The notes under the pieces: generated by a model
Databases searched by the model: none
Told to the model about the DNA's origin: nothing
Seen by the model: the letters and a program-made list of their open reading frames with translations, nothing else
Source of the DNA: Achromobacter marplatensis
Lineage (GTDB): Bacteria; Pseudomonadota; Gammaproteobacteria; Burkholderiales; Burkholderiaceae_B
Reading direction: 5' to 3'
Assembly: GCF_002209535.1 (NCBI RefSeq)
Contig: NZ_NJIG01000002.1
Span: forward strand, 1-64,000
Length of the DNA stretch: 64,000 bases
Program-made: the position numbers and the translations under genes
Part shown: piece by piece, positions 57,265 to 64,000 of the stretch
Position numbering within the stretch: position 1 is the stretch's first letter
Layout: each line of letters opens with the position of its first letter

Positions 57265-57290
57265 GCGCGGGGGAGGCTTCCCCGCGCTTT
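57265..57290 (+). terminator. Terminator after copA
   Basis: GCGCGGGG (57265-57272) pairs with CCCCGCGC (57280-57287), then TTT. Confidence 0.7.
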
Positions 57291-57296
57291 CCTGGC

Positions 57297-57584
57297 CTAA
57301 GACAAGGTCCGGGTGGCCGCGCCCGACAGGTCATGCAGGCTCAGCCCGCAACCGCGGGCGCGCTCGGCGAGGGATTCGCTCTGCGCTAGCGCTCGCCGGC
57401 TTTCTTCCAAAAGCACGTCCAATTGCTCCTGCAAGGTGGCGGCCATGAGCCAGGCCCTTTCCGCGAACAACTCGGCGAACTGGTCCACGCAGGGCTTGCA
57501 GATGGCGGCGCCGTTCTTGTCCAGCAGCGGCACGCCTTGGGCCAGCGTGGATTGGCAAAACGTACAGGCGAGTGCGCAGTTCAT
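57297..57584 (-). CDS. Small Cys-pair protein of unknown function
   Basis: A 95-residue protein not recognised as a named family. Two Cys pairs (CTFC at about 8-11 and CKPC at about 29-32) could form a zinc ribbon or treble clef; residues about 35-75 look helical and partly coiled coil (QEQLDVLLEESRRALAQSESLAERARG). Codon use is like its neighbours. No clear ribosome-binding site precedes ATG at 57584, so the start is uncertain. It sits between copA (convergent) and a chemoreceptor gene (same strand, upstream). Confidence 0.55.
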   Translation of the reverse strand: MNCALACTFCQSTLAQGVPLLDKNGAAICKPCVDQFAELFAERAWLMAATLQEQLDVLLEESRRALAQSESLAERARGCGLSLHDLSGAATRTLS

Positions 57585-57734
57585 GCGTAGGGCGGCTCAT
57601 CGTCGGGTTGGCGGGCGGCGCCGCAGTAAACGGCGCCTTGCCCCTAGACAACGGCCTGGCGGGCCAACTCTTAAGCCGGCGCAAATCCCTAGGACAAAGC
57701 GAGTCGGCCGAAAGGATGAGCCAGCCGGCGACGC

Positions 57735-59351
57735 TTACGCCGCATAGGCGGGCCGCAGGGCCACCGGGGCGGGTTCCGTCGCCATGTCGATGATGGTTTC
57801 GGCGGGTACCTTGAAGAAGGCCGCGGTGGCGGCCAGGCGCTTGGCCTGATCCTCCAGCGAGGACGCGGCCGCCGCGGCCTGCTCGACCAAAGCGGCGTTT
57901 TGCTGCGTCACGTCGTCCATCTGCGTGACGGCACGGTTGATCTGGTCGATGCCGATGGACTGTTCGGTGGACGCCTCGGTGATCTCGGCCATGATCTGGG
58001 TCACGCGCTGCACCGAGGTCACGATTTCCTGCATGGTCTCGCCGGCCTCGCGCACCTGCGCGGCGCCGCTGTCCACGTTGTTGGTGGATTGCTCGATCAG
58101 GTCCTTCACTTCGCGGGCGGCTTGTGCGCTGCGTTGCGCCAGCGAACGCACCTCGCCCGCCACGACGGCGAAGCCCTTGCCCTGTTCGCCCGCACGGGCG
58201 GCCTCCACCGCGGCGTTCAGTGCCAGGATGTTGGTCTGGAAGGCAATGCCGTCGATCACCGAAACGATCTCGGCGATGCGGCGCGAGCTGTCGGAGATGC
58301 GCGTCATAGTCTGGACGACCTGGTCGACGGCCTGGCCGCCGCGCAGCGCCACGCCGCGGCTTTCGGCCGCGAGCGCGTTGGCCTGGTGGGCGTGTTCGGT
58401 GTTCTGCTTCACGGCCGTGGCCAGCTCTTCCATGCTGGCCGCGGTTTCCTCCAGGGAGGCGGCCTGTTCTTCCGTGCGCGAGGACAAGTTGGTGTTGCCC
58501 GACGAGATCTCGGCAGCGCCGGTGTTGATCTCGTTCACGCTGCGGCGCACGTCGGCGACGGTGCGGGTCAGGCTGTCCTGCATGCGCTTGAGCGCCGCGA
58601 ACAGCACGCCGATCTCATTGTGGGCGCCGACGGCCACGCGTTGGGTCAGGTCGCCCGAGGCGATGCGGTCGAAGTGCAGCGCGGCGTCTTTCAGCGGCAA
58701 CAGCACCTGACGGCTGATGAAGCGCCAGCATCCGGCGGCCAGGACGACGGCCAGAACCAGCATGATGATCGTGGCCAGTTCCGCCTGGTTGTAGCGCTGA
58801 TCGGACGCGTCGTTGATCTGGGCAGCGCGCCGTTCGGTGTGCGCCAGGAAGGCGGTGACCCGTTCTTCGAAGCGGGTGTCGGCCGAGCGGGCCTCGGTGA
58901 CGGCGGTAACGTAGTTCTCCGCGGACTGCTTTTGCAGGGCCTCGCCCAGCGCATCGATGCTGCGCACATAGGCGTTGAAAATGCCGTCCAGGTCAGCCGT
59001 CAGTTTCTGCGCCGCCTCGGTGACTTTGGGCACGCGTTGGAACGTGGCGTAGCGTTGGCGGGCGTCAGCCAGGAACTTGCCGGCCTGGTCCACGCTGGCT
59101 TGCGCCTGCGCGCCGCGGCCGGCTTCCACATCCAGGTAGGCGGCCACCAGCGTGATGCGGGTGCGCAGCAGCAGCACCTGGGTTTCGTAGAGCGGGCGGG
59201 TCTGTTCGGTGGCGACGCGGTTCAGGTCGTCGACGGCGTCGTCGGCCGCGCGGGCGAACACCCAGCCCATGCTGGTGGCGCCGGCCAGGGCCAGCACGAA
59301 AAGGACCAGGACCGCGAGCAGTCCGGTTCGGATTTTCAGGTTCTTAAGCAT
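57735..59351 (-). CDS. Methyl-accepting chemotaxis protein
   Basis: A 538-residue transmembrane receptor. TM1 (about 9-31), a four-helix-bundle type periplasmic sensor (about 32-187, MCP 4HB-like), TM2 (about 188-210), a HAMP domain (about 212-265) and a long signalling coiled coil with the hairpin tip RIAEIVSVIDGIAFQTNILALNAAVEAARAGEQGKGFAVVAGEVR (about 357-401). The C-terminus lacks a clear NWETF-type tether. ATG at 59351 fits GGAG 8 bases before it better than GTG at 59357. No che genes are nearby, so it is an orphan receptor; ligand unknown. Confidence 0.95.
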   Translation of the reverse strand: MLKNLKIRTGLLAVLVLFVLALAGATSMGWVFARAADDAVDDLNRVATEQTRPLYETQVLLLRTRITLVAAYLDVEAGRGAQAQASVDQAGKFLADARQRYATFQRVPKVTEAAQKLTADLDGIFNAYVRSIDALGEALQKQSAENYVTAVTEARSADTRFEERVTAFLAHTERRAAQINDASDQRYNQAELATIIMLVLAVVLAAGCWRFISRQVLLPLKDAALHFDRIASGDLTQRVAVGAHNEIGVLFAALKRMQDSLTRTVADVRRSVNEINTGAAEISSGNTNLSSRTEEQAASLEETAASMEELATAVKQNTEHAHQANALAAESRGVALRGGQAVDQVVQTMTRISDSSRRIAEIVSVIDGIAFQTNILALNAAVEAARAGEQGKGFAVVAGEVRSLAQRSAQAAREVKDLIEQSTNNVDSGAAQVREAGETMQEIVTSVQRVTQIMAEITEASTEQSIGIDQINRAVTQMDDVTQQNAALVEQAAAAASSLEDQAKRLAATAAFFKVPAETIIDMATEPAPVALRPAYAA

Positions 59352-59417
59352 GCGCACGGCTCCGGCATAAGGCCGCCGGCAGGGCTGGCAGCCAAGATCT
59401 AGTGGTAAACCCGTGGC

Positions 59418-59440
59418 AAATGTAAGTGTGATTTACATTT
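59418..59440 (-). promoter_or_regulatory. 23-bp inverted repeat upstream of the chemoreceptor
   Basis: AAATGTAA and TTACATTT, perfect 8-bp arms, 7-base spacer, 66 bases before the start codon. The TGTAA/TTACA core recalls CRP/FNR-family sites, but spacing is 7, not 6. Confidence 0.5.
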
Positions 59441-59540
59441 TTAACAATTGATCATTTTTCACTGGGACATTCTGGTTTTGGCAACGCGAGGGGGGCAGCG
59501 TGCGGCCAGGAATGCCTGGGCCGGCGGCAGGCGCGCGCGG

Positions 59541-60470
59541 TCAGAACAGGGGAGAAGCGTCGCTACGGATGAAGCGCAGGAACCGTTGGGCGGCATCCGG
59601 CAAGGGCCGGGAGACATGCGTCTGGACCTGGATCTGTCCGCCGTTGAGCAGCGCGTCGTCCACAGGGCGGCAGACCAGCCGGCCCGAGTCCAGATGCTCG
59701 GCCGCCGACAGGCGCGCGCACAGGGTCACGGCATTTCCGGTCAGCAGATAGTTGTAGACCGCCTCGGGGTGGTTGGACGTGAAGGCGGGCGACAGGGTGG
59801 TGTTGTACAGGCTGGAGGCCATGTCGAGCACCCGGCGCAAGGCGCTGCCGCCTTCGGGCAGGGCCAGGGGATAGGCCGACAATTGGGTCAGGACTAGCGG
59901 CGACGTTGAAGGCAGGACGCCGACGCCGGCCAGCGGGTGGCCGGGCCGCATCACGGCGACGATCTCGGCTGGGCCCGCGACGATCACGGCGATGTCCTTT
60001 TCGGCCGCATGGCTATACGTGAAGCCGATGTCCGCCTGTGCCGAGCGCACGCGTTCCGTGACCAGACCAGCATCCAGGATGGTCAGGTTAAAGCGCACGG
60101 AAGGGTGTTCGGCCTGGAAGGCGGCGAATTTGCGCGGCAGCGCCTGGGCCGCGAAGCCGTGGGCGCCGGCGACCTTCACCGTCTGGGTAAAGCGGCCGTT
60201 CTGCCCGCCGATCTCGGCATAGGTGCGCGCCGCGTCGGCTTCCACTCGGCGTGCATGATCCGCCAGGATGCGGCCCACTTCCGTCACGCGCATGCCCTTG
60301 GGGTGACGTTCGAACAGCTGGTTCTGCAACCGTTGTTCCAGGCCGGCGATTTGTCGGCTGACCGCGGAACTGACCACGTTCAGGCGCGCGGCCGCGCCAT
60401 TGACGGACCCGGTGTCGACGACGGTCAGGAAATAACGAAGCGCGGTGCTATCGAATTGGAATCGCTTCAT
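59541..60470 (-). CDS. LysR family transcriptional regulator
   Basis: A 309-residue LysR regulator: helix-turn-helix at about residues 5-65 (FDSTALRYFLTVVDTGSVNGAAARLNVVSSAVSRQIAGLEQRL) and an effector domain from about 95. ATG at 60470 is the family-like start (MKRFQFDSTAL); a long open frame upstream is not conserved-looking. No gene is divergent within 400 bases, so its targets may be distant. The 189-base gap to the chemoreceptor holds only the inverted repeat at 59418. Confidence 0.9.
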   Translation of the reverse strand: MKRFQFDSTALRYFLTVVDTGSVNGAAARLNVVSSAVSRQIAGLEQRLQNQLFERHPKGMRVTEVGRILADHARRVEADAARTYAEIGGQNGRFTQTVKVAGAHGFAAQALPRKFAAFQAEHPSVRFNLTILDAGLVTERVRSAQADIGFTYSHAAEKDIAVIVAGPAEIVAVMRPGHPLAGVGVLPSTSPLVLTQLSAYPLALPEGGSALRRVLDMASSLYNTTLSPAFTSNHPEAVYNYLLTGNAVTLCARLSAAEHLDSGRLVCRPVDDALLNGGQIQVQTHVSRPLPDAAQRFLRFIRSDASPLF

Positions 60471-60839
60471 TGATGTGAATGCCGTAAATCTCAATGTCGA
60501 GTCCAGGCGGTTGGCAGCCGCAAAAATAGCGCGCGAGGGGCAGGTGGCAGTGGGATAGCCGCCCGCCACGGCGTCTTGTGAACGCGCAGGCCAACAGGTA
60601 CGGACCAGGGAAGCGATGGCGGGTTGCGCCATGGATAGGCCGACAAGCGTCATCCGGAGAGTCCGGCGCGCCAGGACGCCAGCCCCGACGTGGCGGGACG
60701 GGCCGATGTGCCAGGGGTGGAATTTATTCCAGCTCCACCTTTTGCCACAATCGCAAATTTATCAATATTGCATTCTAATTTCGGCAATCGCGGCCGGCCT
60801 TGGCTTGATGCCGTTGCCGGCAAGCCTCGGAAATGCAAA
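60471..60839. other. Gene-free stretch upstream of the LysR gene
   Basis: No convincing gene on either strand. It contains GGAAT-TT-ATTCC (60719-60730) and GCAA-N11-TTGC (60753-60771) in an AT-rich patch of about 80 bases, either of which might be a regulator site. Frames open here are GC-rich shadows. Confidence 0.55.
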
Positions 60840-60857
60840 ACGCGCCCGAAGGCGCGT
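60840..60857 (-). terminator. Terminator of the fur-like operon
   Basis: Read on the minus strand: ACGCGCC-TTCG-GGCGCGT followed by TTTGC, a stable UUCG tetraloop hairpin 25 bases after the stop of the downstream gene. Confidence 0.8.
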
Positions 60858-60881
60858 GCAAGAGTAGAAGGCGAGGGCGGC

Positions 60882-61301
60882 TTAGTCCACGACGAAACCA
60901 CCGGGGCCGCTATGGCCCAGCAGCTCGCGTGCGCATTGCATCGCTTCGCCAGGCGTTGCCACCGCCAGGAACGGCATGCCGAACGCACGGGCCATTTTCT
61001 CGCCCTGCTTGCGGACCTTGTCCAGCGCATCGGTGTCGCGTTCGACCGCGATGAAAGCCCGGCAACGCGCTTTCAGCCGCGGCATGTTGGTGGTCTGCCA
61101 TTCGATCATGGCCTTGCGGTCTTCATGGCCGGCTTCCTGGCGCATGTCGGGCACGACCATGACGAAGGTCTGCGGGTTGTCCACCAGCAATTCCATTTCG
61201 CGAATCCAGCTGGTCGAATAGCCCTTGGGCGCGCCGCCGTGCTTGGCGGTGACGATCGGAAATTGGGACAGGTCGTGGAAGAAAAACTGATCGCGGTTCA
61301 T
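60882..61301 (-). CDS. Unknown protein coupled to a Fur-family regulator
   Basis: A 139-residue soluble protein, not recognised. It shows an alternating strand-helix pattern: QFFFHDLSQFPIV, a Gly/Ser stretch SWIREMELLVD, QTFVMVVPDMRQEAG, then ARCRAFIAVERD and FGMPFLAVATPGEAMQCARELLG. This alpha/beta layout resembles STAS or SpoIIAA-like folds, but the match is by eye only. Its ATG at 61301 overlaps the fur-like stop (ATGA), so both are made from one message and probably work together. Confidence 0.7.
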   Translation of the reverse strand: MNRDQFFFHDLSQFPIVTAKHGGAPKGYSTSWIREMELLVDNPQTFVMVVPDMRQEAGHEDRKAMIEWQTTNMPRLKARCRAFIAVERDTDALDKVRKQGEKMARAFGMPFLAVATPGEAMQCARELLGHSGPGGFVVD

Positions 61302-61738
61302 TCGAATTCTCCGTGGGGGTGGGCAGGCGCGCCGGGCTTGCAGCCGCAGCCGCCATAGAGCACCAGACTGTAGGAATCCAGCGCGAAGCCGCTGCGCTTG
61401 GCGATCTTCCTGACCAATTGCGCCATGGCGGGATCGCTGGATTCCAGGATCTGCCCGCAATGCGTGCAGACCATGTGGTCGTGGTGCCCCTTGTCGTTGA
61501 GCTCGAACACGGTGGTGTGCGCGTCGAGCTGAGTACGTTTGAGTAGGCCGGCGTCCTCAAGTTGCGTAATGACGCGATAAACCGTCGCCAGACCGATGCT
61601 GCTGTGGTCCGAGATGAGGCTGCGGTAGACGTCTGCCGCGCTCATGTGCTGATTGGCCCGCTGATAAAAGATGTCCAGGATCTTCAGCCGGGGGAAGGTG
61701 GCTTTGATGCCGGCGTCGCGCAGCCGCGTGGTGTCCAT
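61298..61738 (-). CDS. Fur family metal-dependent regulator
   Basis: A 146-residue Fur-family repressor. DNA-binding domain (about 1-82) with ATFPRLKILDIFYQ and the recognition helix SSIGLATVYRVITQLEDAG; dimerisation domain with the metal site HHDHMVC (about 85-91), a structural CTHC pair and a final CGC. It is close to Fur proper rather than Zur or PerR by the DNA-binding helix, but the C-terminal pair CxC differs from the usual form. It may be the main Fur or a paralogue. First gene of a two-gene operon, divergent from an AraC regulator across a Fur box. Confidence 0.88.
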   Translation of the reverse strand: MDTTRLRDAGIKATFPRLKILDIFYQRANQHMSAADVYRSLISDHSSIGLATVYRVITQLEDAGLLKRTQLDAHTTVFELNDKGHHDHMVCTHCGQILESSDPAMAQLVRKIAKRSGFALDSYSLVLYGGCGCKPGAPAHPHGEFE

Positions 61739-61775
61739 GTGGTTTCTCCGTTCGGGGGGCTGATGCCCGACTGAT

Positions 61776-61794
61776 GAGAATGATGTACATTTTC
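61776..61794. promoter_or_regulatory. Fur box between fur-like and AraC genes
   Basis: GAGAATGATGTACATTTTC matches 14 of 19 positions of the classic Fur box. It lies 38 bases before the fur-like start and 53 bases before the AraC start, so it may control both. Confidence 0.65.
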
Positions 61795-61846
61795 AACTGA
61801 ACCCGCTAACGGGAACCCGTCAACCTGTAGCTCAAACCTGCCAACC

Positions 61847-62623
61847 ATGCTTCATGTGGCTATCGCCGACCCGCTTCCCGACGTGCTGCTGACTCCGTTC
61901 AGCGTGCAAGGGCGGCGCGAGTCCAAAGGCATTGCCGTGCCCTCGCATGTCCATGCCGAGGGCATGTTGGTGCTTGTGCACGAGGGGCTGGTGGTGGTGC
62001 AGGCCGGGGCAGAGGTCTGGACGGTAATGCCGGGCAGCCTGGGCTGGATTCCGCCGGGTACGCCGCATGGCGCGCGCTGGTTCGGGGATGCGCGCGGTTC
62101 GTTCCTGTATGTGCGGCGCGACGTGTGCGACCGCCTGCCGGCGCACTGCCGTTCCTGGCCGTCGTCCAAGCTGATCGAGGCCCTGATCGACCGCTTCACC
62201 AGCAACCAGGACGGCGGGGTGTCGGGCGCCTATCAGGCGCAGCTGTTCGAGGTGCTGCTGCAAGAGCTCAAGCACCGCGAACACGCGCCGCAATTGCTGC
62301 CCATGCCGGTTGACGCACGACTGCAGGACCTGGCCAATACCTTGCTGGATACGCCGGACGATACCGCCGGCATCGACGAATGGGCGCAGCGGCTGAACAT
62401 GTCTTCACGCACGCTGATGCGCCGCTTCCGTCAGGAAACCGGCGTGACGCTGGGGCAATGGCGGCAGCAGGCCCGGTTGCTGCGCGCGCTGGAAATGCTG
62501 AGCCGGGGCGGGTCGGTGACCGAAGCCGCGCTGTCGGTCGGCTACGAAAGCACCAGCGCGTTCATCGGCAGCTTTCGCAGCGCCTTCGGCATGACGCCGA
62601 CGCGCTACCTGGCCGACCGCTGA
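61847..62623 (+). CDS. AraC family transcriptional regulator
   Basis: A 258-residue regulator: an N-terminal cupin (about 20-95, with HVHAEGMLVLVHEG and PGSLGWIPPGTPHGARW) and C-terminal double helix-turn-helix (about 160-255, IDEWAQRLNMSSRTLMRRFRQETGVTLGQWRQQARLLRALEML and the signature VGYESTSAFIGSFRSAFGMTPTRYL). The cupin-plus-AraC layout is like NimR-type repressors. It is divergent from the fur-like operon, with the Fur box between, so iron is a likely input. Start has no strong ribosome-binding site. Confidence 0.9.
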   Translation: MLHVAIADPLPDVLLTPFSVQGRRESKGIAVPSHVHAEGMLVLVHEGLVVVQAGAEVWTVMPGSLGWIPPGTPHGARWFGDARGSFLYVRRDVCDRLPAHCRSWPSSKLIEALIDRFTSNQDGGVSGAYQAQLFEVLLQELKHREHAPQLLPMPVDARLQDLANTLLDTPDDTAGIDEWAQRLNMSSRTLMRRFRQETGVTLGQWRQQARLLRALEMLSRGGSVTEAALSVGYESTSAFIGSFRSAFGMTPTRYLADR

Positions 62624-62767
62624 CCGCGCGGGGCCGCGGCCTTCCGCCTTTACGCATCTTCACGTTTCTCCGACATTTTTGCGGATCTTCATTCGCGCCC
62701 TGTCCCTAGTATGGCGTCAGGGGTGGGCGGCTGCGTTCGTCCACCCATGATGCTTTTGGGGTGAGAA

Positions 62768-63775
62768 ATGAATGACCTTTCGAAGCCGCATCGCACCGGT
62801 GCGCTGCTTATCCATGGGTTGGGCGGTACGGAGTTCGATATGGGCGCGCTGCACAAGGTGCTGGCGCGCGCGGGCGTGGAAACGCACGGCGTGACGTTGC
62901 CCGGCCACGCCGGACAGCCCGAAGACCTGCTGGATGTGCGGGTAGAGGACTGGATGGCCGTGGTGACCCAGCGCTATCGCGAGCTTTGCGGGCAATACGA
63001 GGTGGTGCACGTGATCGGCATGTGCCTGGGGGCGCTGCTGGCCGTGGAATTGTGCAAGCGGGAATCGCACACGCGTGGCGCGCTGGTGGTGCTGTCGGCC
63101 CCCGTGTTCCTGGATGGCTGGAGCACGCCCTGGTATCGCGGCCTGCGGTATCTGCTGTACCACGTGCCGGGTGTGCCGCGCCGTATCCGGGTGCAGGAAG
63201 AAGACCCCTACGGCGTGAAAAGCGAGCTGGTGCGCGCGTTCATCAAGGCCGGCTTCGCGCGCGGCGACGGCTTTCATTACCAGTGGGTGCCGTTGGCCTG
63301 CGTACGGCAGGTGGACCGCCTGCGCGGCATGGTCCAGCAAGGGCTTGAGCATCTGGATTGCCCGACCCTGATCATGCATGCGGAAGAAGACGAGCTGACC
63401 AGTCCGCGATCCGCCCGCTTCCTGGGTTCCCGCATCCCTGGCGCGACGGTGGTGATGCTGCAAGACAGCTATCACATGATCTGCGTCGACCACGAGCGTG
63501 ACCGCGTCATGCGCGACGTGCTGGCCTTCCTGGGCAGGGACCCCGACCTGGTGCGGGTGCGCAAGCGGCCGGCGGCCGCCGATGCGGGTGTGCCGGCTCA
63601 GGCCGCTGCGGGCTGGTCCGGCAGCAGCGGACCTTGCGGGTCGTTTTCCGCATCCGGCCGGGGTGGCACCGGCGGCAAGCCCAGCCCCATGCGCAGACGC
63701 TGGCAATCGGGGTTGGGCGAGCCGTCCGGCATCCAGATGTCGAATTCGCGGCACGGGGTGGGGCGGTTTTCGTAG
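62768..63775 (+). CDS. Alpha/beta hydrolase with Cys nucleophile position
   Basis: A 335-residue esterase-like protein. Oxyanion HGLGGTEFD (about 17-25), nucleophile elbow G84-M-C86-L-G where Ser is expected, acid D208 in HAEEDELTSP, and H236 in DSYHMICVDHERD. Apart from the Cys it follows the Est30/monoacylglycerol lipase group; dienelactone hydrolase is a known family with Cys here. Residues after about 260 are a Gly/Ser/Pro-rich tail that runs 178 bases antisense into the ykgJ-like gene, so the true C-terminus could be shorter. ATG at 62768 follows GGGGTGAG. Confidence 0.82.
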   Translation: MNDLSKPHRTGALLIHGLGGTEFDMGALHKVLARAGVETHGVTLPGHAGQPEDLLDVRVEDWMAVVTQRYRELCGQYEVVHVIGMCLGALLAVELCKRESHTRGALVVLSAPVFLDGWSTPWYRGLRYLLYHVPGVPRRIRVQEEDPYGVKSELVRAFIKAGFARGDGFHYQWVPLACVRQVDRLRGMVQQGLEHLDCPTLIMHAEEDELTSPRSARFLGSRIPGATVVMLQDSYHMICVDHERDRVMRDVLAFLGRDPDLVRVRKRPAAADAGVPAQAAAGWSGSSGPCGSFSASGRGGTGGKPSPMRRRWQSGLGEPSGIQMSNSRHGVGRFS

Positions 63776-64000
63776 ATGGCGCAGTGGATGCCCGGCTGGC
63801 CGAGTTCGCCGCGCAACGAGATGCAGCGGCCGCCGCCCATCTCGGTGCCCTTCATACAGGCGCGCAGCGGGCTCATCTGGGTGACCAGTTCCACGGGGAC
63901 GTGGCCGCCGTTTTCACCTGCCAGTTCGCCGCAATAGAACGACACCCTGAAGTGGGAGCAACAAGCTCCGCAATCGAGGCAGGGGTTGGCGTCCGGCTTG
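63598..64000 (-). CDS. YkgJ-type Cys-cluster protein (partial, start outside window)
   Basis: The reading frame is open to the window end: 134 residues are visible and the start lies beyond 64000. The N-terminal part seen is PCLDCGACCSHFRVSFYCGEL, then MKGTEMGGGRCISLRG, IHCAIYENRPTPCREFD and the Pro-rich tail. This matches the YkgJ (CxxCxxCC) putative iron or zinc chelating family. GTG at 63945 is internal and should not be used as a start. Function in the cell is unknown. Confidence 0.85.
   Translation of the reverse strand, partial: KPDANPCLDCGACCSHFRVSFYCGELAGENGGHVPVELVTQMSPLRACMKGTEMGGGRCISLRGELGQPGIHCAIYENRPTPCREFDIWMPDGSPNPDCQRLRMGLGLPPVPPRPDAENDPQGPLLPDQPAAA

Noticed and set aside
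62624-62767. Promoter for the hydrolase gene
   Set aside because: Only weak -10 and -35 like words are present; nothing stands out enough to report.
1-64000. Mobile elements, CRISPR arrays or prophage
   Set aside because: No transposase, integrase, terminal inverted repeat pairs, regularly spaced repeats or phage genes were found, and composition is even apart from short regulatory AT patches.

Overview
The window is chromosomal DNA from a high-GC betaproteobacterium of the Alcaligenaceae, most likely Achromobacter or close Bordetella. This rests on the gene order of the division and cell wall (dcw) cluster, the single-chain MurE-MurF fusion, a Bug-type solute-binding protein, a PagP of the Bordetella type and the overall codon use. 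No phage, transposon, insertion sequence or CRISPR array was seen; nearly everything reads as core genome.

Layout. Positions 1-761 are the 3' end of an rRNA operon: the last bases of 23S rRNA and two tandem 5S genes, each with its own terminator. Positions 939-7841 hold a small membrane protein, a LysE-type exporter with a divergent LysR regulator, a SWIB-domain protein, an M20 amidohydrolase, pyrC and the ABC-F ATPase uup. RNase P RNA (7982-8390) precedes the dcw cluster (8756-27064): mraZ, rsmH, ftsL, ftsI, murE-murF, mraY, murD, ftsW, murG, murC, ddl, ftsQ, ftsA, ftsZ, lpxC. Most of its genes overlap by 4 bases (ATGA), so translation is probably coupled. A promoter and phased MraZ boxes lie directly upstream of mraZ. 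The cluster leads into dciA, an M23 peptidase and secA, which serve replication start, wall remodelling and protein export.

Positions 31706-47055 are metabolic and accessory: a glyoxalase-like protein; a GntR regulator with a Bug protein, a thiamine-diphosphate enzyme and an atypical SDR (an uncharacterised catabolic set); an Lrp regulator; chaC; pagP; mgtE; a thioesterase; a YeiH-type transporter with a divergent LysR; a second M20 hydrolase; fadD; and an inositol-phosphatase family gene. Positions 47201-57247 hold mnmC, a GH31-fold protein with altered catalytic positions, the methionine importer metNIQ, tRNA-Lys(UUU) and a copper-type P1B ATPase. Positions 57297-64000 hold a small Cys-pair protein, a chemoreceptor, a LysR regulator, a two-gene Fur-family operon divergent from an AraC regulator with a good Fur-box match between them, a hydrolase with Cys in place of the usual Ser nucleophile, and the 3' part of a YkgJ-type gene that leaves the window.

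The least explained items are the GH31-fold protein without recognisable catalytic acids, the Fur paralogue operon with its partner of unknown function, the SDR lacking the Tyr/Lys pair, and phased repeats upstream of pagP. No wholly new multi-gene system is evident.
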